Source of the DNA: Antedon mediterranea
Lineage: Eukaryota; Echinodermata; Crinoidea; Comatulida; Antedonidae
Length of the DNA: 64,000 nucleotides
Direction of reading: 5' to 3'
Assembly: GCF_964355755.1 (NCBI RefSeq)
Contig: NC_092671.1
Coordinates: forward strand, 1,367,001 to 1,431,000
Shown here: positions 11,238-21,900 of the stretch, in pieces
How positions within the stretch are numbered: position 1 is the stretch's first letter
How the letters are laid out: each line of letters opens with the position of its first letter
Notes under the pieces: generated by a model
Told to the model about the DNA's origin: nothing
What the model saw: the letters and a program-made list of their open reading frames with translations, nothing else
The model's database searches: none
Position numbers and translations under genes: made by a program

Positions 11238-11744
11238 TGCGGAAAAAGAAAACAAGGCGACCGAAGAAGAAGCAACGAATCGCAACCACAGTAACCATAT
11301 CTTCTGATTCCGTTGACTCAACACTTGATCCTTCAGACTTTCTCTCCACTTCTGTTGATAGACAACCTTTCCATAAATGTGATGTGATTTCCATATCTCC
11401 ACTCTCCACATCAAACAGCGACAACGGCAAAAAGACAGACACTAATGCCACGATGGCTAATTTTGAGGGCATTCCAGCTACCTCTTTTTTTAACCAATCT
11501 TCCAATATAGATTTTGATCATCAATTTTCTGACCCCAACAACGACAGCAGTGATCATGCAGACACCAATGAAAAGTTACTACCTAATCGTAATGATGTAT
11601 TGCATATGCCTATAACAGGAAAGCCTTCTGATAGTGTGATTTTCCAATCCCCAATTTGTAACCCCCACAGCGAAATCATAAAGGAAAGAAGCACGTCGAT
11701 GACAACGCCCGACTTGAAAACCACAAAAACTATGCAACATGAAG
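11238..11744 (+). CDS. Linker exon 7 (long body, basic head)
   Basis: 507 bp, phase 1 to 1. It is a near copy of exon 4, with six codons missing relative to exon 9 (the LISLSH stretch) and an intact SMTTPDLKTT tail. Donor GAAG/GTAAGT. Confidence 0.72.
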
Positions 11745-12223
11745 GTAAGTGTTTTGTTCGTTTTGATCTTCGCATTACAAGAATAGATCTGTGTTAGAAA
11801 ACACAAATTTTAGATATATCTAAGTTTTCTAGATCTAAAAAACTCAGATATTTGAGTTTCCTATATTTATGAAATTTAAATAACAAGATCCGAGTTTCAA
11901 GCTTCAAATATAAAAATCAAATCACATAATACAGTAAGTCGTGTCATTGTTAATAAGAGGGTAGTGTTTAAAATACACCTATCATTGTAAGTACTCATTG
12001 TTATTTGCCAAAAATAGTACTGCGGTCAACCTGCATAAAATGCGGCTAAAATGTATATCATGATATAGAACACGATTCAATGTCTGATTGTTTATCATGT
12101 ATGTTATTTACCTTTAAAAAGCAAAGGAAAAGCTCCCAGCAATAGCCTGAAAATATAGGGGAATACATGTATAGTTATGCATTGCATTATGGTTTGACAA
12201 ATATTTTATATATTTTCAAAAAG

Positions 12224-12475
12224 GAAAACACCAGAGGCGACACACTGTATTTTTCAAGATTGAAGATGTCGGCGATAATTCACCATTTATATTTTCTTCG
12301 TCCGAGTCTGAAGTTGATCCTACAGACTTTCCCTCCACTTCTGTTGATACACAACCTTTCCATAAACGGGATATGATTTCCATATCTCCACTGTTCACAC
12401 CAAATAGCGACAACGTACCCATGTCGATGACAACGCCCGACTTAAAAACCACGAAAGTAACGAATCATGCAGGAG
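12224..12475 (+). CDS. Linker exon 8 (short body, alternative head)
   Basis: 252 bp, phase 1 to 1. It is a near copy of exon 5 with the KIEDVGDNSPFIF head and short body. The flanking introns are also near copies of those around exon 5. Confidence 0.66.
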
Positions 12476-12624
12476 GTAGTGTTTTGATCTGTTGTTTTTT
12501 TTTTAACAAAGTAATGTTTTATTCAATAAGTGTAGGTGTCTATAGGAAACTGAGATATCTGAATGTATCTAGATCATATAACATTGTGTGTTTTTACTTA
12601 TCGATATGAATCTACATTTTATAG

Positions 12625-13146
12625 TGCGGAAAAAGAAAACAAGGCGACCGAAGAAGAAGCAACGAATCGCAACCATATCATCTGATTCCGTTGACTCAAC
12701 ACCACAGGTTGATCCTACAGACGTTCCCTCCACTTCTGTTGATAGACAACCTTTCCATAAACGTGATATGATTTCCATATCTCCACGCTCCACACCAAAC
12801 AGCGACAACAGCAAAAAGACAGACACAAATGCCACGATGGCTAATTTTAAGGGCATTCCAGCTACCTCTTTTTTTAGCCAATCTTCCGATATAGATTTTG
12901 ATTTGATTTCATTATCACATCAATTTTCTGACTCCAACAACGACAGCAGTGATCATACAGACACCAATGAAAAGTTACTACCTAATCGTAATGATGTATT
13001 GCATACGCCTATAACAGGAAGGCCTTCCGGCGATAGTGTGATTTTCCAATCCCCAATTTGTAACCCCCACAGCGAAATCATAAAGGAAAAAAGCACGTCG
13101 ATGACAACGCCCGACTCGAAAACCACAAAAACTATGCAACATGAAA
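12625..13146 (+). CDS. Linker exon 9 (long body, basic head)
   Basis: 522 bp, phase 1 to 1, the longest copy of the exon 4/7 type. The last exon base is A instead of G (GAAA/GTAAGT), so the junction codon changes from Gly to Arg if joined to exon 10. The donor is otherwise strong. Confidence 0.7.
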
Positions 13147-13615
13147 GTAAGTGTTTTGTTCGTTTTGATCTTCGCATTACAAGATCTGTGTTAGAAAACA
13201 CAAGTTTTAAATATATCTAAGTTTCCTAGATCTAAAAAACTCAGATATTTGAGTTTCTTAAATTTATGATATTTCAATAACAAGATTCGAGTTTCATTAT
13301 TCAAATAGAAAACTCAAATCACCAAATACAGTAAATCGTGTCATTATTAATAAGAGGGTAGTGTTTAAAATACACCTATCATTGTAAGTACTGTTATTTG
13401 CAATAGTACTGCGGTCAACCTGCATAAAATGCGGATAAAATGTATCATGATATAGAACACGATTCAATGTCTGATTGTTTATCATGTACTGTATGTTATT
13501 TACCGTTAAAAAGCAAAAGAAAAGCTCCCAGCAATAGCATGAAAATATAGGGGAATACATTTGTAAGTTATGTATTGCTTTATGGTTTGACAAATATTTA
13601 TATATTTTTAAAAAG

Positions 13616-13777
13616 GAAAAAAACAGAGGGGACACACTGCATTTGTCAAGATTGAAGACGTCGGCGATAATTCACCAATTATATTTTCTTCGTCCGAGTC
13701 TGAAGTTGCTCTAAGTAATTCCGAAACACGATACAGTCACATAAACAATTCATTTAGTTCTGATCTGGAAAAGCAAG
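13616..13777 (+). CDS. Linker exon 10 (alternative head, unique tail)
   Basis: 162 bp, phase 1 to 1. The head is shared with exons 5 and 8, followed by a unique tail (NSETRYSHINNSFSSDLEK) instead of the common body. The donor CAAG/GTTCGT is weaker than the others. It is the last linker before the transposase exon. Confidence 0.6.
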
Positions 13778-14197
13778 GTTCGTTATTTAATTTACACAAC
13801 CTAATTGAAACACTATATTAATAAAATCTACATTATCTTTGTGTGACACAATATTCGAAAACAAAATTCATTATCATTTCCAATATGCAATTAAAATTAA
13901 AATAATTCTGTTTATTTTTGTGGGAAATTGTGACGGCTGATATCTTTTATTTTCCAAATAAAACTATCTTTAGATGTATCGACTACGTTTTAGCGTGTTC
14001 TTAAGGTACAATTACATGTTACTAATATACTAATATTCTATTGTGAAAATATTACATATAAAATAGAAAATGCATGCATCATACATTTGCTCAAAAGTAA
14101 CTATTGAAATAAAGTTTATAAACAGTGCCCGCAAAAAAGGAAACATGCCTATTACTGTTATTAAATATTTTGAAATTTTCAATATGCTTCGTTTTAG

Positions 14198-16077
14198 GTG
14201 ACCGAATGTCGTGCAAAAGGTTCACAAAGCGGTTGTTAAACAAAAAATTTGTTCAGGTGTCTGAACTATACCAAATCCTCATGAAAACATCAGAAAATGC
14301 AACATTCCCAGACATTCCGCAGGGTGTTAAAGAAAATATGTTATTTGTTGTCAACAATGAAGGCAATGTACAACAACGTTTTGGAGGTGGTCGTAGCTTC
14401 TTTCCTGATGATTGTGGTGTATGGGACTCGTCAAGTAGTAGTACTCCGAAGACACAGTTCACAAGAGTAGCTGGAAGGCTTATCACCATTGTCTTTAAGT
14501 GTGATAGATTTTGCATTAAAAAAAACGGTACTTGGGTCCCGCTCGTACCACAACCGACTAATATTATAACTTTGCATAGGTGTTATTGTAAATTAAAACG
14601 AGACAAAGGGTACAAAAAACGAGTGTCGTGGATAGAAAACGAAAACGAAAAAATGAACAACTTCAATAGGCCTAAAGCAGTAGTTGAATACATTGGCAAT
14701 TTTCCTTTTACCATTTCGTCACATGGTAATGACAGACATACACACACAGAATACGTACGTACTCATCCGAAAGTTCTACGTGATGCTGAATGTAGACTTG
14801 TCCATTCCAAACCCAGGGATACTTACGCAGATATGGTTTTTTCTAACCCCGAAAGCGCACCCAGAGATATGAAACAACTGAGAAATTTGAAATATAACCG
14901 ATCAAAAAAACTCACCACAGGTAGTAGGTCTAATGTTGCCGATGATATACAAAATTTAATAACCGAATTAACAAAACATGAATTTGTAAAAAAAGTCTTT
15001 GCTGTACCTAATCAGCCTCCTTGTGTAATTCTGTACACAAACAATCAAATTAATGACTTACGAAGGTTTTGTTGTGGCAATATTTCTCAAAGTATACTAG
15101 GGATCGATAGGACTTTTAACTTGGGGGCTTGCTATTTAACGGTTACTGTTTTTAAAAACACTCTATTGCTTAAAAAAGAAGCAAATGATCATCCCATTTT
15201 TGTCGGCCCGATGCTATTACACTGGGATGGTCGGTACAGCACGTATCTTGATTTCTTTACACATTTGCGTTGTCAGCTTGACAGTGACATAAACAATTCC
15301 GAAGTTGGTATGAGTTGTAATATGGTCATAGGTTCCGACGAAGAAAAGGCAATTTTGAAAGCTTTAAACTTTTCTTTCCCCAATTCGCGACACATATTGT
15401 GCACAAGGCATATCAAGCAAAATGCATCTCGTTACTTGCTTGAAAAGCAAGGAGCAAATAATAAGTACCGACAAATAATACTAAACAAAATCTTTTCGCC
15501 GTCCGGATTACTTGGGAGTACAAACATTTCACAATTTGACAAACGTTCACTACAATTGGAAATAGATTTCCAAAAACAAGTTCCACTATTTGGAAATTAT
15601 TTTAGAGATAAACTGTGCCCAACCTTAAAAGAAAAGGTTTTCAGACCCAATATTACCGACCGAGTGATTCCGGACCGTTGGACAAACAACAACTGCGAAA
15701 GCATAAATCACATTCTAAAACTATCCATTAACTGGAAACCACAAAGGCTTCCAGATTTAGTACAAATTCTACACAAAATTGCGAAATTACAATATGCAGA
15801 CGCCCGGCGTGCAATTCACGGACAAGGCAATTTTTACGTTATCCCTAGATTAAAGAAATATACAGTGCCAAATTCGGTTTGGATAGGGAAATCTGAAGAT
15901 GAAAAAAACAAATATGTTTTACGATTTTTGAAAATATCACTGAACAAAACAGTTGCAAAAACAACAACATCTAAAGACGGGAAATTAATTATTCCTGCAA
16001 CACCACAATGTGCTAAAAAACCAGGACAAAAAAAAAGAACCAGAGTTGCAAAAACCACATCATTCAGTAAGAAATAA
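14198..16077 (+). CDS. MULE-type transposase exon
   Basis: This is the catalytic subunit that would cut and join the element ends. Counting from the in-frame ATG at 14206 (623 residues), the DDE triad is visible: D301 in ILGIDRTFNLG, D378 in VIGSDEEKAI and E498 in NNNCESINH. The MULE-type C..H signature is HILCTRH at 396-402. The N-terminal part has scattered Cys residues and basic stretches that may bind DNA. The C-terminus is Lys/Arg-rich (KKPGQKKRTR), a likely nuclear signal. Acceptor CGTTTTAG/GTGACC at 14197/14198 puts it in phase 1 after exon 10. An upstream in-frame acceptor at 14125/14126 would add a short hydrophobic stretch. It could also be translated alone from 14206. No frameshift or internal stop is present. 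Confidence 0.9.
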
Positions 16078-16295
16078 GAGTTGTATCAAGACTTGAAAGA
16101 ATTAATGGTGAAGATTTTACTTAGGCTATTTTATATTCACACTTATTTGAAACTCATAATCTACAATAATTACACTCTTTTTATAATAATATTGTTTTGT
16201 ATATGTTTTTAACTTAATATCATTTATATTAAATCAGTATATACTTGTATAATACAAAGATTTGAATGTGAAAAAAATAGTACCGTATTTATTCG

Positions 16296-16310
16296 AATAA
16301 ATTGAATAAA
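16296..16310 (+). terminator. Polyadenylation signals of the transposon gene
   Basis: Two AATAAA hexamers (16296-16301 and 16305-16310) lie about 220 bp after the transposase stop codon. They are the first strong candidates for the 3' end of the transcript. Confidence 0.5.
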
Positions 16311-18775
16311 TGCAACCCAACCCCTCTAATTAGGGCGACAATTACACAAACTAATTTTTACTCTATTTAACACGTCGTGATGTAATTGTATTGTAGTTTT
16401 CATATTGAAGAGGTTCCGAGATATCTATTGAACCATTTTACACCAAAAAAAAAAATAAAAAGTGCATTAAGCTTATTCAATCGGTTTCCCTAAATTTTGT
16501 CGAAGAACCCCATTATCCACGCCATCAATGTGTCAAAAGCTAGTAATTTGATTAAATGTTCTCAGTTGTGTTTTATGTCGCACATTTAATAATTCCACAT
16601 CTCGTACGTTTTACTATTACTTTAACAATGAAACGTTTATTATTAAAGGTAGGCCTACCTTAGTTTCTCGTGTTATTAATTCTGTTTGCACTTATTAAAT
16701 CTATCTTTTTATATTAATTATTGTTAAAGTTAAGTCGCATTTTAAATATACTTATGTATTTACTCCAGTATTTGTCACAGTGTTAAATTTTTATTATTTA
16801 ATAACGCATTTACTAGATAGCATTTACAGATTATTATTGCAATTTTAAATATGTTTATATTGGTTTGTACATGGAGGTCCTCCATGGTTTGTATAACACT
16901 ACTTCCTAAAAACATACGTTCTCTGTCTAACAATTTTTAAAAGCAATGCAATCGTATCCGATTTAGATTGACAACTTAGCAGTTGTAAATATTCAGTTTT
17001 GCAATTAGCATTAAGTTATAAAATTTCTTTTTTCTTTTAAACTTTTGTTCGATAATTTGTATTTTTTCTCCACATAGAATATAAATCACTTTGCCTTCAA
17101 CAAACATGTGTATTAAGTTTGTTCTTTTTCAAAAAAAAATTCACAAATTGATATTTTATTGAGTTTCAACCTATACCTAAAAAAACATTAGATTTCAGTA
17201 TGTTTTGTGTGTTTTTTTTTACAAATTAAATTTAGGTAGATGTTGATAATACATTTGATATCTTGAATCAAGTTTGTATACCTCAAAAACATTATATTTA
17301 ATGCCTTTCCTCTGGTCAAGAGACGAGATAAGCCCTTGACCAATGTTAGGACCAATCAAGGTGCTTTAAACAGTCCTGGCTTTGTTTGTATCAAACCTGT
17401 TAGTGGCGGTAATTATCGCTGTTGGTTTTTATTTTAATAAAATAAAAAATAAAAAAATAAAAAAGGAATTATGTTACAGATTTTCAGTTGTGTTCTCATG
17501 TATTATTTAAAACATGAAAAATGTTATTTATTTACTACACTATGTTATTTAAATTTAGTTTGTTGTAGTTAAACAAACATGGCTAGATGTTGATAATACA
17601 TCTGATATCTTGAATCGAGTTTGTACCTCGAAACAAAATGAAATTTAGTACTAAAAAGATGTTACAGACTTGAGTTGTGTTCTCATGTTCTCTCAATATG
17701 ATTAGGCCTAAGGTTAATAAAGATTTACAAGTTAATGAAACATGTTTGTGTTTTCACTTCCTGTCATCATTTTTGTCAGACTATTATATATATATATATA
17801 TTTCAACGGAGAAAAACATTCATTAACTCATTAATCAGGGGAAACAACATTACGTTTAATTGTTAAACAACTTAATCAAAATTAAGCTGTCGCTGCAAAA
17901 GACTTAAAATGAATCCTCTCTAAAACGCACACTGCTGGAATTAAGAATTTAACTTATTTAATAAATGTTTATATATTTTTCTTTTTTATTTTAACCTTGA
18001 TTTTAATTTGTATTACAATACTTGTCTAGTCTAGTGGTGAATTGGGCATTACACCAGAAGGCTAGCTATACTCTTTCTTTCAAATTGATTTTTTAATGAA
18101 ACAAGTACTTTGAACAAATTCATGCGTGAGCACATAGGCATCATTTTCTCTCTATTTGCATTCAAATAAATTACAGTTATTCGTTTAGTGAACAAATAAA
18201 TTCAAGAATCAACATTAAAATAACGTCAAATGATATGAGTTATGAGGTTCCATTTTTCATGAATTTTACGCGCGAGAGTACCCATTTCCGGCCATCTAGC
18301 TAGGGGTGTCATGGGAGTAAATTAGCTTCGTCACAGGCCCCACCATGGTTCCAATACTTCTTATCATTTTATCAGAACTAAACTTACCCACCCACCCACA
18401 ATGATCATCTCAGGCATTACAAATTTCTTAGTAGGCCTTCTAGCTGTTATATGGCCACCGAATAACAAAGTTTAATAAATAATAGACTATTTAATTAATT
18501 TTCAGTGGATTATTTGTTGGGTACTTGGGGGTATAGGCCTACTATAAAACAAAAAAACACCTCTGACGTATTTAGCTTTGCTTTTTGCTTCTCAGTTTGA
18601 AATGAACATGTCATAGGGGAAAACTTTACCTTTGCTCCCCCCCCCCCCCCCCCACATCTCCCTATTTCAAAATCCTGGATCCGCCCCTGATTTTGGTGCC
18701 GAATACTCGTCAGATCCTGACAACCAAACCAAGGCTCACGTGTAATAACGCAGTGCTATCTACTTCAATATATCA
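16311..18775. other. MULE right arm, non-coding
   Basis: No gene is seen. It contains a diverged internal duplication (AGATGTTGATAATACAT...GATATCTTGAAT at about 17236 and 17585). It also has a 17-base poly-C run at 18637-18653 and, next to it, AATCCTGGATCCGCCCCTGA (18671-18690). The complement of that sequence, GGGGCGGATCCAGGATT, resembles a common animal transposon terminus (recalled). Confidence 0.6.
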
Positions 18776-18959
18776 TTAATATAGAGGGCGACATAACAAA
18801 AAATTTGTTTTCGGTAATTAGATTTGTTTTAGTTTGTTTTCGGTTTGTTTTCGGTTGTTTAGGGTTGTTTCCGGTTGTTTTCGGTTGTTTTCGGTTATTT
18901 TCGGTTGTTTTCGGTTGTTTTCGGTTGTTTTCGGTTGTTTTCGGTAATTAGACTGACCC
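18776..18959 (-). repeat. Right terminal inverted repeat with 10-bp array
   Basis: Reverse complement of the left end. It runs inward to outward from ATAGAGGGCGACATAAC through an array of TTGTTTTCGG units to CGGTAATTAGACTGACC. The TCTAATTACCGAAAACAA box occurs at both the inner and outer edges of the array on this side. Confidence 0.9.
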
Positions 18960-18969
18960 CACTGTTCCT
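18960..18969. repeat. Target-site duplication, right copy
   Basis: CACTGTTCCT, identical to 1460-1469, directly abutting the right terminal repeat. Confidence 0.9.
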
Positions 18970-21900
18970 TTACATTTCATCTGAAGGAGGCAGCATAAGA
19001 AATAGAGCAGTTCTAAAAAAATACAAATAATACAACACAAAAAGCTCAAAGTATAAACTGAGATATCAGAATTACTATTTTTTATATGCTGATCATACGT
19101 TGCGTAGGTCTTATTCCAAAATTATCATCTATGTCAAATAGTCAACTCAGCACGACAATAAACTAGATCTTAAAGTATGGACTAATATAAAGAATGCCTG
19201 CAGTTGTACAAAGCATTGCAATAGATACAGGCTGCTATGGTAGTATTACACCTTACAGATGAGGATGTTGCTCGTATTTAATTAATTTAAATGAAAATTA
19301 AAGCGATCGATTCAACTGTATTGTGTAAATGAGGCTCACATAAGGTAAATCACAGGTGTATTGAAAAGATGAGTAGAACTATTATAAAGATGAAATCTTA
19401 ATCTAAATCGTTTCCAGTTGATGGATTTAGAGCAGTTCTGTTTGTGGGTAATCACTTTATTCTTTATAATTTTATACTATAATATCAGAATCCCAGTATT
19501 AATTAACTTACATGTACATAACTTATGAAACCTATGTTCAAAATTAATTCTACCGGTATTATTATACTGTATATGACCCATATAATCCCATCTCCTAATT
19601 TAGGCCAAATTCATACACATAGTAGTTTTAGTTTAATCCAAATACAATTCCACCCACTAATTTTTGCCAAATTTTGGTAAGCAGGCCCCTTGAAACTATA
19701 CTTGGTTGTTTACGGTAATTATTGCAGATATAACATAGAAACATCAGTGGGTAAAATCTCTTACTACTGCTAATGTACACCAATTTACTACTGAATTGTA
19801 TTACTGTAGGCCTACTAATACAGTACTACAGTATGTATCCTGAAACAAACCCCATTTGAAGACAACATATCAAATAAATTGAATTTAGATAGTTGATTAC
19901 AAATGAAAAATTTGGAGAGATATTGCGAGAATTAAATAACTTCCAGTGGTGTTTGTCCATGCCCTGCTGGTCGAACACCTTCTTGCCCTCGGGGGCTGAT
20001 CAGACGCGCTATTGGCCACTCGTATAAACCTTAAATGACCTGTACACATGTTGTGAAACTTACACGTCTTCACTTTATTGTTATGTTTATTCATGTAAAA
20101 ATTACTTTAAAATTGTTTTTTTGCTGCTACTTTTATGAACATTTTTTTTAAATAAAATATATTAATTTTTATAAATTTAATAATTTACTGTACTGCATTT
20201 TGTCAATTGTAGTCTAACAAAATGCATTAGAATGCCATCATTATGTAATTGAAACCCAAAATGTGTATCTAGGCCTACTAGTATCCTTTTAAGCACTTTA
20301 TGTATGTGAAAATGATACATAAAAAACTCAACTTACAGCCTAAAACGTTTAGTATTTATCGTCTTAGGCTAATCAAAATAAAATCAACAAAATTACTCAC
20401 ATGTACACATCAAATAAGCTACAAATAAACATTTGTAATTTATAAAAACATAATGTATGTTTATGAAGCTCAAAATATAATCCTACCTCGACTGTATGTT
20501 CTTAGCAAACTCCACAAACATGCAAAATATTATCTCTTTGGTAATAGATGCAATAAACTATCCAATAACAAGTGTAGAATGTCAGAACCTAAGAGCAGTA
20601 TAATAGTACAAGTTGCTATGTATCTGTTTTCAGGTAGTAGTCAGCACACATTAAACAAACATGCTGTAAGCAATGTTATTGATTAACCAGCCTGTAATAT
20701 AGTTTACAGAGAAACTGACCAGTAATAATACCTAACCAAACGCTGACCACGACAGACCGTCACTAACGGAATCAACTTTCAAATACTCAGTGGTGATTCG
20801 TCATGGAAACAACCAGCAAGTGTCTCACAACCGTTAATATGATGCTAGTAAACATAACGAGTGTCGGCTTCGAACGCAGCATCCCTCGGAAGACGTCATG
20901 TTAAATCTGTCCTCCTGCTGTGACCCCTGATGGTACATCGTAAAGTGTACCTTTCCGTCGATGCCACAAGAGCTCGGATAGGTCATGATCGAAGGACGTA
21001 ACCCGAGCCGATCGCAGACAGGGATCGTTGATCTATTTGCGGTTCAGGTAACCTTACCTGAATATGCGGCAATCATCCTTGTAAAGAGAATCGTGCCATG
21101 CTGCCTAAGCCCTCTAGGTATACTACCAGCTAATTACAACTTGGTATGGGGTTGCAACGTTAAACAAATTACAACAGGTTCATGTTTTTTTAAGGTTTCT
21201 TTTTCTTCAAATCAATTTTTAGACAGCAATTAATTCTAAAAACGGGGATGTTTTCATTATTCATTAAGAATAGATGAACCAAACAGCTTGAAGTTGCTTG
21301 GTTTGGTGAGCGCGTGAGAGGAAAAAAAATCACTTTCACTTTATAAAAACAAACAACTTACATGAACATTACCAAATACAACATCTTAAACAGGTGTACC
21401 TTAAGGAGAAATTGAGATAATGTGAAAAACGTGAAACTATGTCAGTCTGTTGCGAAGGCAGGTGGAACATATCTGGGATTTAGGATGAGTTTACTGAAAC
21501 CTATAGCTTACTTGTTGAATGAAGTATCTAGCATGCTGGTGATATTTGATGCAAGCCCATAGCTATAGTTTTTATAGGAGAATTTTTTTGTACGACAAAA
21601 GGGATACAACCATTATTGTCATTGGATTCGAACCAACAATCTATAGTCCAGCATCTAACACACTGTGCCACACGTCCTAAATAATGTATAGTAGACAATC
21701 ATATTCATCCTCCAATGTTTTTAGAAATAAAGAATAAACTAAAACTTATTGGCACAATGTCAAGAAACTTTCTTCATCATACATATCATAAGGAATATCA
21801 AAATAATAAACATCAAGCAGTTATTGGATTATTACATCATGCTAACCTTCCAGAAATGCAGTCATATTTCTATTATATAATTGGATTATCTTATGGTGTC

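Larger units (their letters stand above)
9061..13777 (+). repeat. Amplified exon-intron blocks inside the MULE gene
   Basis: The exons and their introns are duplicated together. The introns after short exons 3, 5, 6 and 8 are 150, 150, 151 and 149 bp. Those after long exons 4, 7 and 9 are 468, 479 and 469 bp and share segments such as AAAACTCAGATATTTGAGTTT. The order is short-long, short-short-long, short-long, short. This implies at least two unequal tandem duplications. Confidence 0.9.
1470..18959 (+). mobile_element. Complete Mutator-like (MULE) DNA transposon, about 17.5 kb
   Basis: The element is bounded by a perfect 10-bp target duplication and by inverted ends that begin GGTCAGTCTAATTACCG and continue into arrays of CCGAAAACAA. 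Inside, on the plus strand, lie a PHD-finger/OTU-protease exon (7849-8854), eight phase-1 linker exons (9065-13777) and a MULE-type transposase exon (14198-16077). The intact duplication and uninterrupted coding exons suggest recent insertion and possibly an autonomous copy. A transposase combined with an OTU protease resembles the animal MULE group called Phantom (recalled, not checked). The size is large for a MULE. Part of it comes from older repeats nested in the left arm. It probably sits antisense in an intron of the minus-strand NAV-like gene. Confidence 0.92.

Noticed and set aside
9066-13201. Minus-strand frames opposite the linker exons
   Set aside because: They are antisense shadows of duplicated plus-strand exons. 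Splice signals and frame-preserving indels support the plus strand.
19897-20094. 65-codon minus-strand frame with higher GC
   Set aside because: It looks like part of a dispersed repeat. No splice borders or domain support a gene.
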